Assembly (NCBI GenBank): GCA_943846735.1
Contig: OX044364.1
Span: forward strand, 2,418,001-2,482,000
From: CAJQLB01 sp905479065
GTDB taxonomy: Bacteria; Bacteroidota; Bacteroidia; Flavobacteriales; Flavobacteriaceae
Length of the DNA stretch: 64,000 nt
Direction: 5' to 3'
Shown here: positions 1 through 7,073 of the stretch, in pieces
Position numbering within the stretch: the first letter of the stretch is position 1
Layout: each line of letters starts with the position of its first letter
Program-made: the position numbers and the translations under genes
The notes under the pieces: generated by a model
The model's input: only the letters and a program-made list of their open reading frames with translations
What the model was told of the DNA's origin: nothing
Database searches by the model: none

Positions 1-1
1 C

Positions 2-100
2 ACTTTTGCAATGTCCAATGCCTTGTGTTATATCTCAGAAAAAGGGACATCAATAAAATCTGGTGATTTGGTGGAAACCATTTTACTTCCAATAACTTAA
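2..100 (+). CDS. moeA: MoeA C-terminal fragment (molybdopterin molybdenumtransferase), partial at window edge
   Basis: An open frame enters from the left edge and stops at TAA 98-100, giving 32 residues that end in LVETILLPIT. The pattern (small residues then NAL, a run resembling ISEKGTSIKSGD, then a hydrophobic strand) resembles the C-terminal beta-barrel domain IV of MoeA, which inserts molybdate into adenylylated molybdopterin. It stops 4 nt before the next start and is followed by molybdenum-cofactor genes in the same direction, which supports the call. Only the tail is visible, so the assignment rests on a short match plus context. Confidence 0.65.
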   Translation, partial: TFAMSNALCYISEKGTSIKSGDLVETILLPIT

Positions 101-104
101 AACA

Positions 105-443
105 ATGAATTATAAAATTAAAAGTCGTATTTGGATAGAAGCTGACGGTGACATTTTACTTGGAGAAGGTAGAGTCGCACTACTTAAAGCAATTGAAAGT
201 ACAGGATCTCTTTCTAAGGCTGCCAAAAGCTTAAAGATGTCTTACAAAAAAGCATGGTCCCTTGTTGATAAGATGAATAAACGGTCAGAATTTCCAATAA
301 CATCGGCGACTATAGGTGGTAAAGGAGGTGGAGGAGTGCAGCTCACAGCATACGGTAAAACATTGATTTGCACATTTGAAACAATTAATGAAAATTGTTG
401 GAACTTTTTAGATGGTCAAATGAAAGAATCAAAATTTCAATGA
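105..443 (+). CDS. ModE-like winged-helix regulator, DNA-binding domain only
   Basis: 112 residues that match the N-terminal DNA-binding domain of ModE. A wHTH segment lies around residues 25-60 (ESTGSLSKAAKSLKMSYKKA) and a glycine-rich wing follows at about 70-78 (GGKGGGG). Full ModE is about 260 residues and carries C-terminal MOP/TOBE domains that bind molybdate; these are absent, so the protein either senses something else or acts with a partner. Its position between moeA and the moa genes, with its TGA overlapping the next ATG (ATGA), suggests that it regulates molybdenum-cofactor or Mo-enzyme expression. The role is inferred from family and context. Confidence 0.8.
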   Translation: MNYKIKSRIWIEADGDILLGEGRVALLKAIESTGSLSKAAKSLKMSYKKAWSLVDKMNKRSEFPITSATIGGKGGGGVQLTAYGKTLICTFETINENCWNFLDGQMKESKFQ

Positions 444-1183
444 TTATAGAAATTGAATACCTCTGGTTATTTTTATCATTGCTAGCAATAGTTGCATTTT
501 TATATGCAAGTGTGGGTCATGGCGGAGCGAGTGGCTATCTCGCTTTAATGGCCATATTTTCCTTTACAACATCAACAATGAAACCTATCGCTTTATTGTT
601 AAATCTTTTTGTTTCCGGGATAGCATTTTATCATTATTACAGAACTGGTCATTTCAATAAAAAATTATTTATTCCTTTTGCTGTGGCTTCGATACCATTT
701 GCATTTTTCGGAGGAAGACTGCAAATAGACGCAAATATTTACAAGACATCTTTAGCGATATTGTTAATTTTTGCAATTCTTAAAATGCTCAATGTATTTG
801 GAGTAAGGTCAAAGCAAGTTAAAGAGATTAAAGTTTGGCAAGGTGTCGCTATCGGATCCTGCATAGGATTTATATCGGGATTGATTGGGATTGGTGGAGG
901 TATTATATTGACACCAATAATCTTGCTACTTCATTGGGGTAAGATGAAAGAGGCAGCTGCCGTCTCTGCTTTATTTATATGGGTAAATTCCGCAGCAGGT
1001 TTAATGGGTCAGTTATCCATTGGAGTAGAAATTTCATCTCAAGCATTTATTTTAGTGGGAGTTGCGCTTACCGGGGGGTACTTAGGAAGCTATTTAGGAA
1101 GTCAGAAATTTAATAATACAACGCTAAGGTATTTATTAGCATTGGTATTATTAATCGCTTCTATAAAATTACTGGTCGTGTAA
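440..1183 (+). CDS. TauE/SafE family membrane permease
   Basis: 247 residues from the ATG at 440, which overlaps the preceding stop as ATGA; an in-frame start at 395 would lie inside the regulator gene and is less likely. The protein has about seven to eight hydrophobic segments and the two-fold repeat typical of TauE/SafE (DUF81) permeases, with glycine-rich motifs GHGGASGYLALM near residue 26 and GIGGGIILTP near residue 150. Family members export sulfite, sulfonates or other small anions. It lies inside the molybdenum-cofactor operon and overlaps mobA by one base (TAATG), so it is probably co-translated with cofactor genes. The substrate is unknown; sulfite, another sulfur species or an oxyanion are possibilities. 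Confidence 0.85.
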   Translation: MIIEIEYLWLFLSLLAIVAFLYASVGHGGASGYLALMAIFSFTTSTMKPIALLLNLFVSGIAFYHYYRTGHFNKKLFIPFAVASIPFAFFGGRLQIDANIYKTSLAILLIFAILKMLNVFGVRSKQVKEIKVWQGVAIGSCIGFISGLIGIGGGIILTPIILLLHWGKMKEAAAVSALFIWVNSAAGLMGQLSIGVEISSQAFILVGVALTGGYLGSYLGSQKFNNTTLRYLLALVLLIASIKLLVV

Positions 1184-1767
1184 TGGTCAAAAAAAACAAC
1201 ATAACGGGGATTGTTTTAGCAGGAGGTAAAAGCTCAAGAATGGGTTTGGATAAAGGTCTGATTAAGATGAATCAGCAAACATTTATACAAGCTGTAATTA
1301 ATGCCATGAGACCTTTAGTGGGAGATATAATAATTGTGAGTAATAATTCAGATTACGATCAATTCGGGTATTTAAGAATAAATGATTTGATAAAAGACTC
1401 TGGGCCTTTAGCCGGTTTATATTCAGGTTTGTGTTTTTCACAAAGTGATTACAATCTTGTACTAAGCTGTGATATCCCATTTATTAAAACAGATGTTTTA
1501 AAATATCTATTCAGTGCTGAGTACACAAAATATGACGTCGTGCAATTAAAAAGTAAGAAGAAAACAATGCCACTTATCGCAATTTATCATAAAAAATGTC
1601 TTGATTCATGTTTAACGCTGTTGCGGAGTAATGAGAAAAGGCTGCGAACATTAGTTCAACAATTAAACACAAAAACAATTATAATTGATGATACTTTAAG
1701 TCAATACGTTGAAAATATTAATACAAAAGCAGAATTTAAAGATTTGGGGTATGACATTGAATATTAA
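1183..1767 (+). CDS. mobA: Molybdenum cofactor guanylyltransferase MobA
   Basis: 194 residues with the nucleotidyltransferase signature LAGGKSSRMGLDKGLI at about residues 12-27 and the metal-binding LSCDIP near residue 95. MobA joins GMP from GTP to molybdenum-molybdopterin, giving the guanine dinucleotide form needed by DMSO-reductase family enzymes. The formate dehydrogenase alpha subunit at 13-15.8 kb is a likely client. The start overlaps the previous stop (TAATG), and the 3' end overlaps moaD by 17 nt. The length is normal for the family. Confidence 0.92.
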   Translation: MVKKNNITGIVLAGGKSSRMGLDKGLIKMNQQTFIQAVINAMRPLVGDIIIVSNNSDYDQFGYLRINDLIKDSGPLAGLYSGLCFSQSDYNLVLSCDIPFIKTDVLKYLFSAEYTKYDVVQLKSKKKTMPLIAIYHKKCLDSCLTLLRSNEKRLRTLVQQLNTKTIIIDDTLSQYVENINTKAEFKDLGYDIEY

Positions 1768-1984
1768 ATATTTTGGACTAATTGCGGAAATAACAAATTG
1801 TAATGAGGAAACTCTTGATTTTTCCGAAGGCTCAGGTTCCTGCTTACTAGAACTACTTTTTCAAAAGTATCCGGCATTAGTAGGAATTGATTTTCAAATA
1901 GCTCAAGATCACAAAATTATATCTAAAAACACCATGATAACAGGAGCAGAATTGGCACTATTGCCACCCTTTTCCGGAGGATAA
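1751..1984 (+). CDS. moaD: Molybdopterin synthase small subunit MoaD
   Basis: 77-residue ubiquitin-fold sulfur carrier, read from the ATG at 1751 so that it begins MTLNIKYFGLIAE; a longer frame from 1709 would add residues that do not fit the family. It ends in the obligatory Gly-Gly (PPFSGG), which is adenylylated by MoeB and converted to a thiocarboxylate that supplies the dithiolene sulfurs of molybdopterin. It overlaps mobA by 17 nt and is followed after 2 nt by the MoeB homologue. MoaE is encoded one gene further on. Confidence 0.9.
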   Translation: MTLNIKYFGLIAEITNCNEETLDFSEGSGSCLLELLFQKYPALVGIDFQIAQDHKIISKNTMITGAELALLPPFSGG

Positions 1985-1986
1985 AT

Positions 1987-3069
1987 ATGGGTAGATACGA
2001 CAGACATATCATGTTAAAAGAGGTTGGCCATGAAGGCCAATTAGAGCTTTCTAATGCCAAAGTATTAATCGTTGGTGCTGGTGGTTTGGGGTGTCCTATA
2101 TTACAATATTTAACGGCAGCTGGTGTTGGCACTATAGGGATTATTGACTTTGATGTTGTTGAGATTTCAAATTTACAACGTCAAATTTTATTCAAAACGA
2201 GTGATATTGGAATAAATAAGGCCTTGGCTGCAAAAAAACAATTACAAGATTTAAATCCAACAATTACGATTGAAGCCTACCCAGAACGATTGACATCTAA
2301 AAATGCACTACAATTATGTGCTGCCTATGATGTTGTTGTTGATGGAACCGATAATTTTGTAACGCGTTATCTGATAAATGATGCAGTAGTTAAAACCGGT
2401 AAACCGCAAGTTTATGGTGCTATTTTTAAATTTGAAGGACAACTATCGGTTTTTAATTATCAAAATGGACCAAGTTATCGGTGTTTGTTTCCAAAACCAC
2501 CAAAAAAAGGTGTCATACCAAATTGCAATGAGGTGGGTGTTCTTGGTGTATTAACAGGAATCATTGGCACCATGATGGCTAATGAAGTGATAAAAATAAT
2601 TTTAAAATTTAGTGACGTGTTATCAGGGGTGTTATTATGTTATGATTCGAGAACAACAAATATATCGAAGTTAATAATAGATAGAAATCAATCTGAAATT
2701 AACCATATAATTAATCAAACAGCGTTGCAAGAAATTCAAGTTAACACCCAATGTGAACCTTTACTTGGTGAAATCACAGAATTAAATAATTTGATTTTAA
2801 ATCAAATTGAGTTTATTGATGTGAGAGAAAAGCATGAGACACCAAAAATAATGTCACTTAAATATAAGCAAGTGCCTTTGGGTCAAATCAAGGAACATTT
2901 AGATATTATTGATTCAAATAAAAAGATTGTTGTCTTTTGTCAATCTGGAATTCGAAGTAAAAAAGCAGTTGAATTATTAAGAGATTCTGGCATTACCAAT
3001 GCGGTCAGTTTTAAAGGGGGGGTTATGAATATGATTACAAATATAAAAAATATAAAAAATGAAAAATAA
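1987..3069 (+). CDS. moeB: MoeB/ThiF-type adenylyltransferase fused to a rhodanese domain
   Basis: 360 residues. Residues 1-240 form the E1-like domain, with nucleotide loop GAGGLGCP (30-37), the adenylation motif around DFDVVEISNLQRQ (54-66) and the conserved Cys180 in PNCNEVGVLG. Residues 265-360 are a rhodanese domain with active-site loop CQSGIR (Cys318). This is the MOCS3/Uba4 layout: the enzyme adenylylates the MoaD C-terminus and can also deliver sulfur. Unlike E. coli MoeB and MOCS3, the structural zinc CxxC pairs are not intact: the first position reads SYRC, and no CxxC follows the domain. The last ~12 residues are low-complexity NIKN repeats. It overlaps moaE by 11 nt if moaE starts at 3059. 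Confidence 0.9.
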   Translation: MGRYDRHIMLKEVGHEGQLELSNAKVLIVGAGGLGCPILQYLTAAGVGTIGIIDFDVVEISNLQRQILFKTSDIGINKALAAKKQLQDLNPTITIEAYPERLTSKNALQLCAAYDVVVDGTDNFVTRYLINDAVVKTGKPQVYGAIFKFEGQLSVFNYQNGPSYRCLFPKPPKKGVIPNCNEVGVLGVLTGIIGTMMANEVIKIILKFSDVLSGVLLCYDSRTTNISKLIIDRNQSEINHIINQTALQEIQVNTQCEPLLGEITELNNLILNQIEFIDVREKHETPKIMSLKYKQVPLGQIKEHLDIIDSNKKIVVFCQSGIRSKKAVELLRDSGITNAVSFKGGVMNMITNIKNIKNEK

Positions 3070-3502
3070 GAACATGAAAAATGTCTTTATTCAAGGAGCT
3101 ATTTCATCAGGGTTTATTCAGAATTCTATTGCGAAGCACCAATCAAAAACAGATATTGGGGCCCATAATATTTTTTTAGGTCAAGTGAGAGCAGATATGA
3201 TTGATGATAAAAAAGTTGCTGCTATTGAATACACGTGTTATCAAGAAATGGCGAACAAAAAATTTCATGAAATTAGGGAAGCCACATTTGAACAATTTAA
3301 TTTGACATGCATGCATATATACCATAGTATCGGGGTTGTTGATACAGGGGATATTTGCTTGTTTGTTTTTGTGTCTTCTCCAAGAAGAAAAGAAGTCTTT
3401 CGAGCTCTGGAGTATGTTGTGGAGGAAATTAAATCGAAAGCACCTGTTTTTGGTAAGGAGATTTTTGAGGATAAATCACACCAATGGAAAGTTAATAAAT
3501 AA
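3059..3502 (+). CDS. moaE: Molybdopterin synthase catalytic subunit MoaE
   Basis: 147 residues from ATG 3059; a second ATG at 3074 gives 142 residues and avoids most of the overlap with the upstream gene, so the start is uncertain. MoaE hallmarks are visible: the HNIFLGQVRAD strand near residue 36, the YTCYQEMA segment near 58, HSIGVVDTGD near 90, SPRRKEVFRALE near 107, and the C-terminal lysine-containing loop (KSKAPVFGKEIF) that holds the active site. With MoaD it converts cyclic pyranopterin monophosphate to molybdopterin. It is followed 2 nt later by the moaC-mogA gene. Confidence 0.92.
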   Translation: MKNKNMKNVFIQGAISSGFIQNSIAKHQSKTDIGAHNIFLGQVRADMIDDKKVAAIEYTCYQEMANKKFHEIREATFEQFNLTCMHIYHSIGVVDTGDICLFVFVSSPRRKEVFRALEYVVEEIKSKAPVFGKEIFEDKSHQWKVNK

Positions 3503-3504
3503 TT

Positions 3505-4416
3505 ATGGTAGATATTACAAACAAGTCAAATACGCTCAGAATCGCTACTGCTCAGGCCATAGTTAAGGTCAGTGATTTAGCTACCCTTGAAGCGATCAAA
3601 AAAAATGTAGTTCCAAAAGGGAATGTTTTTGAAATGAGTAAAGCTGCAGGATTATTAGCCATAAAAAACACACCGAATATATTACCTGATTGTCATCCGA
3701 TACCAATTGAGTATTCAGGGATAGAGTTTGAAATAAAAGAACTTGAAATAATAGTGACGTGTAAAATAAAAACCATCTATAAAACTGGTGTTGAAGTCGA
3801 AGCGATGCATGGTGCATCGGTTGTTGCATTAAATATGTATGACATGCTAAAACCCATCGATAAAAATATTGAAATCCATCACATTAAATTACTAAACAAA
3901 AAGGGGGGGAAGTCAGATTTCAAAGACACCTTAAGAAAAGAGTTTAAAGCGGTTGTTATTGTGTGTTCTGATTCTATTTCAAAAGGTCAAAAAGAGGATA
4001 AAGCTGGCTTAGCAATAATTGAAAAATTAGAATCATGTAATGTCTTAATAGCAGATTATATAATCATTCCTGACGAAAAAATAATAATTCAAGAAAAAGT
4101 ACAGCATTATGAAAAATCAGGAAATGATCTTATTATTTTCACTGGTGGAACAGGCTTGTCAAGTAGAGATGTTACTCCCGAGGCCTTAAGAGATCTTATC
4201 GATAGAAAAATACCTGGAATTGAAGAGGCTATTCGAAGTTACGGTCAAAACAGAACACCTTATTCAATGCTGTCTAGAAGTGTAGCAGGAACAATAAATG
4301 ATACGTTAGTATTAGCCTTACCTGGATCAACAAACGGAGCAAAAGAATCTATGGATGCTATTTTTCCTTCGGTTTTACATGTATTTGGAATTTTAAAAGG
4401 AGCAAGACATAATTAA
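3505..4416 (+). CDS. moaC: Bifunctional MoaC-MogA/MoaB fusion protein
   Basis: 303 residues made of two cofactor enzymes in one chain. Residues 1-140 are MoaC, which with MoaA builds cyclic pyranopterin monophosphate from GTP: CHPIPIE at 63, GVEVEAMHGAS at 95-105, and LLNKKGGKSDF at the domain end. Residues 147-303 are the MogA/MoaB domain that adenylylates molybdopterin: CSDS at 154 and the TGGTG loop at 213-217 followed by SSRDVTPEA. This fusion is a known variant. It overlaps moaA by one base (TAATG), so both enzymes of the first synthesis step are translationally coupled. Confidence 0.93.
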   Translation: MVDITNKSNTLRIATAQAIVKVSDLATLEAIKKNVVPKGNVFEMSKAAGLLAIKNTPNILPDCHPIPIEYSGIEFEIKELEIIVTCKIKTIYKTGVEVEAMHGASVVALNMYDMLKPIDKNIEIHHIKLLNKKGGKSDFKDTLRKEFKAVVIVCSDSISKGQKEDKAGLAIIEKLESCNVLIADYIIIPDEKIIIQEKVQHYEKSGNDLIIFTGGTGLSSRDVTPEALRDLIDRKIPGIEEAIRSYGQNRTPYSMLSRSVAGTINDTLVLALPGSTNGAKESMDAIFPSVLHVFGILKGARHN

Positions 4417-5423
4417 TGGAAAAAGAGAATAATATTTTATATGATTCGTTTGGGCGTAAACACTCATATTTGCGCATTTCATTGACGGAATTATGTAATT
4501 TACGATGCACTTATTGCATGCCTGAGGAGGGCATTCAATTATCACCAAAATCGCACATCATGACTTATGATGAGGTTTTTGAAATCGCTTCAGTGTTTGT
4601 GAAACATGGGGTAACTAAAATTCGTTTAACTGGTGGTGAACCTTTAATAAGAAGAGACGTGCATCTCATTCTTAAAAAATTAGCAGAACTTCCAGTGGAA
4701 TTAGCGATTACTTCTAATGCTGTTATTATTGATCGTTTTATAAACCTGTTTAAAGAGTGTCGCATTAAAAACATTAATGTGAGTTTGGATTCATTGGACA
4801 GTGACAAATTTAAAATAATCACGCGAAGAAATAATTTTCAAAAAGTATACGATAATATTCTGCTTTTGGTTAATGAAGGTTTTAACGTTAAGCTAAATGT
4901 TGTGCTGATGAATGGTTTTAATGATGATGAAATCATTGATTTCATTAAGTTGACGAAAACACACCCTTTGACAGTACGATTTATTGAGTTTATGCCATTT
5001 GATGGTAATCAATGGAATAAGTCTAAAATAGTATCTTATGAACAGGTAATGAAAACAGTTATGTCATGCTATGATGTTGACAAGGTCATCAGAGTGAAAG
5101 ATGCACCTAATGATACATCTAAAAACTATAAAATAAAAAATTATCAAGGATCCTTTGCTATCATCAGTTCAGTGACAAACCCATTTTGTGATTCATGTAA
5201 TCGTATTCGTTTGACAGCTAATGGAAAACTAAAAAATTGCTTATTTTCAAATAATGAAACGGATTTATTGACGCCCATGAGAGCGGGTAAATTGATAGAG
5301 CCAATGATTAAAAAAGCAATTCAATCTAAGTTTAAAGTTCGTGGAGGAATGGATACAATGGCGAAATTAGAACAGCCAGATTTACATCAAAACAATCGCA
5401 GTATGATTACAATTGGTGGTTAA
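4416..5423 (+). CDS. moaA: GTP 3',8-cyclase MoaA
   Basis: 335-residue radical SAM enzyme. The SAM-binding [4Fe-4S] motif is CNLRCTYC (Cys27, Cys31, Cys34), and the second, substrate-binding cluster is formed by Cys258, Cys261 and Cys275. The chain ends in the Gly-Gly that is important for catalysis in MoaA. It converts GTP to 3',8-cyclo-7,8-dihydro-GTP, the first committed step of molybdenum cofactor synthesis. It is the last gene of the plus-strand operon and overlaps the convergent mocA tail by 17 nt (5407-5423). Confidence 0.95.
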   Translation: MEKENNILYDSFGRKHSYLRISLTELCNLRCTYCMPEEGIQLSPKSHIMTYDEVFEIASVFVKHGVTKIRLTGGEPLIRRDVHLILKKLAELPVELAITSNAVIIDRFINLFKECRIKNINVSLDSLDSDKFKIITRRNNFQKVYDNILLLVNEGFNVKLNVVLMNGFNDDEIIDFIKLTKTHPLTVRFIEFMPFDGNQWNKSKIVSYEQVMKTVMSCYDVDKVIRVKDAPNDTSKNYKIKNYQGSFAIISSVTNPFCDSCNRIRLTANGKLKNCLFSNNETDLLTPMRAGKLIEPMIKKAIQSKFKVRGGMDTMAKLEQPDLHQNNRSMITIGG

Positions 5424-6021
5424 CCTTGTAAAGATTATCATAGTCCTCCTGAGTGTCAATATCAGTAATTAAATGTGTGGGCTCCACTATTTTAGCATGG
5501 TTTATGTGTTTTTTTATCACTTTTTTAGCTCCAAAATTTTTAGTCAATTGAGATAGTTCTTTGAAAAAAGAATGATGAAAAATGGCAGGTACACCTATTG
5601 AATTGTTTCCATAACTAGAAGTAATAATTTGTCCAGATTGGGTGTTAAAAAGTTTAATTAAATGGTGTAAGTAGTCTGTGTTTACAAGAGGTTGATCAGC
5701 TAACATTATTAGAGCGCCGTTATACTTAGGCTTAGCGTTCATAATAATTTTTATCCCTGAACTAATGGATGCTCCAATTCCAAACCTCCAATTATCATTA
5801 CATATTAGGCTAATATTACGATGTCTAATATGTGGTATAATCACGTCGCGATGCGCTCCTAAAACCACATAAGTTTCACCTTGATTTAAGTCACGAGCCA
5901 ATTGTATTGAATGATTCAATAGTGATGAATTTTTCCAAGGTAATAGTTGCTTTGGCCTTCCCATTCTTGAAGAGTTTCCTGCGGCTAATATTAAAATTGC
6001 AATATTTGAATTTTCAATCAA
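5407..6021 (-). CDS. MocA-type molybdenum cofactor cytidylyltransferase (NTP transferase)
   Basis: 204 residues with the motif LILAAGNSSRMGRPKQLLPW near residue 10 and LADQPLVN near residue 106, the pattern of MocA rather than MobA. MocA attaches CMP to Mo-molybdopterin to form the cytosine dinucleotide used by xanthine-oxidase family enzymes. The likely client, an IorAB-like oxidoreductase, is encoded two genes upstream in the same operon. The start appears to be a TTG at 6019-6021, two bases after the xdhC stop; no ATG lies in a suitable place. The 3' end overlaps moaA on the opposite strand. Confidence 0.82.
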   Translation of the reverse strand: MIENSNIAILILAAGNSSRMGRPKQLLPWKNSSLLNHSIQLARDLNQGETYVVLGAHRDVIIPHIRHRNISLICNDNWRFGIGASISSGIKIIMNAKPKYNGALIMLADQPLVNTDYLHHLIKLFNTQSGQIITSSYGNNSIGVPAIFHHSFFKELSQLTKNFGAKKVIKKHINHAKIVEPTHLITDIDTQEDYDNLYKVNHQL

Positions 6022-6023
6022 AA

Positions 6024-7049
6024 TTAGTTTAATATGTTTTTTGCATGGATACTAGTTTTTTTCTCTTTCAGAAGTATTGGTTGTTGGTTTCTCGTTACTG
6101 ATAAGATTTCAGCAGCTATAGAAATAGCGATTTCTTGCGGTGTTTCTGCACCAATATTTAAACCAACTGGTGCGTGGAGAGCTTCCATAAAAGAAGGACA
6201 AACTTCAGGGCAAAAGTCAATAAATTGTAACAGTAATTTTTCGCGCCTACTTGAGGGGCCAAGTAGACCTAAATAAGCTGGTTTGGAATTTTTTAATTCT
6301 ATTAAATATTTCAAATCATTTGAAAAATTATGAGACATAATGACAACAGCAGTATGTTCATCTATTGGGTGAATTTCCAAGTGATTAGTATGTGTTGTGT
6401 AAAATGCGGTGGCCCCAGGAAAATGCTCAATTGACTTCATTTCAAGAGGTCCAGCGATTATCGTGACATTCCACCCGTTAAAACTAGCCAACTTACACAG
6501 TTCTACCGCGTCATGTTCTGCTCCAAAAATCATCAATTTAAATGGAGGAGGTAGCTCCTGCGAAAAAATTAGTGGATGGTCATTGTTCGGGTCAAAAGTT
6601 GATATTTTAAAAGAACCAGTCTTAAATTCAATAACACTGCCAATGATTTCTGACGGACCTTGTGATTTATTAAAATAGGAATGCACATAAAAAGCCTCTC
6701 TATTTTTTAAAGAATTATGAAAATATAATAGGCATTTATCGGAGGGATGAAATGGTTCAATTAAAACATAAAGAACTCCTTCACATCCTAAACGAAAGCG
6801 ACCGTCATACGTCATCATTTTCGGAATACTAGATTCAAAAACCGATTGTGCTTGTCTTAAAATATCTTTTTCGACGCAGCCTCCACTGACAGCACCAATC
6901 ATTGTATCGTTTTCAATAAGAAGCATTCTCACGCCTGGTTTACGGTATGACGATCCATCTAGTGCAACTACGGTTGCTAGGACACATTTTAAATTTGCTT
7001 TTTTTGCCTTTTGATATTCTTTTATAAGCTGCCGAAATTCATGAATCAT
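6024..7049 (-). CDS. XdhC/CoxI family Mo-enzyme maturation protein
   Basis: 341 residues. The N-terminal XdhC/CoxI domain shows VVALDGSSYRKPGVRML near residue 28 and GAVSGGCVEKDIL near 53, including the family cysteine. The C-terminal Rossmann-like domain has IFGAEHDAVELC near 175 and HNFSNDLKYL near 240. XdhC proteins bind the molybdenum cofactor, promote sulfuration and hand it to xanthine-oxidase family enzymes. The neighbours fit: iorB/iorA-like genes upstream and mocA two bases downstream. Probably co-transcribed with all three. Confidence 0.88.
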   Translation of the reverse strand: MIHEFRQLIKEYQKAKKANLKCVLATVVALDGSSYRKPGVRMLLIENDTMIGAVSGGCVEKDILRQAQSVFESSIPKMMTYDGRFRLGCEGVLYVLIEPFHPSDKCLLYFHNSLKNREAFYVHSYFNKSQGPSEIIGSVIEFKTGSFKISTFDPNNDHPLIFSQELPPPFKLMIFGAEHDAVELCKLASFNGWNVTIIAGPLEMKSIEHFPGATAFYTTHTNHLEIHPIDEHTAVVIMSHNFSNDLKYLIELKNSKPAYLGLLGPSSRREKLLLQFIDFCPEVCPSFMEALHAPVGLNIGAETPQEIAISIAAEILSVTRNQQPILLKEKKTSIHAKNILN

Positions 7050-7073
7050 AATGAAGGTGTTTGTGACATAGCT

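Noticed and set aside
395..439. Earlier in-frame start for the TauE/SafE gene
   Set aside because: It would extend back into the regulator gene and add polar residues. The ATG at 440 overlaps the stop as ATGA and begins at the first membrane helix.
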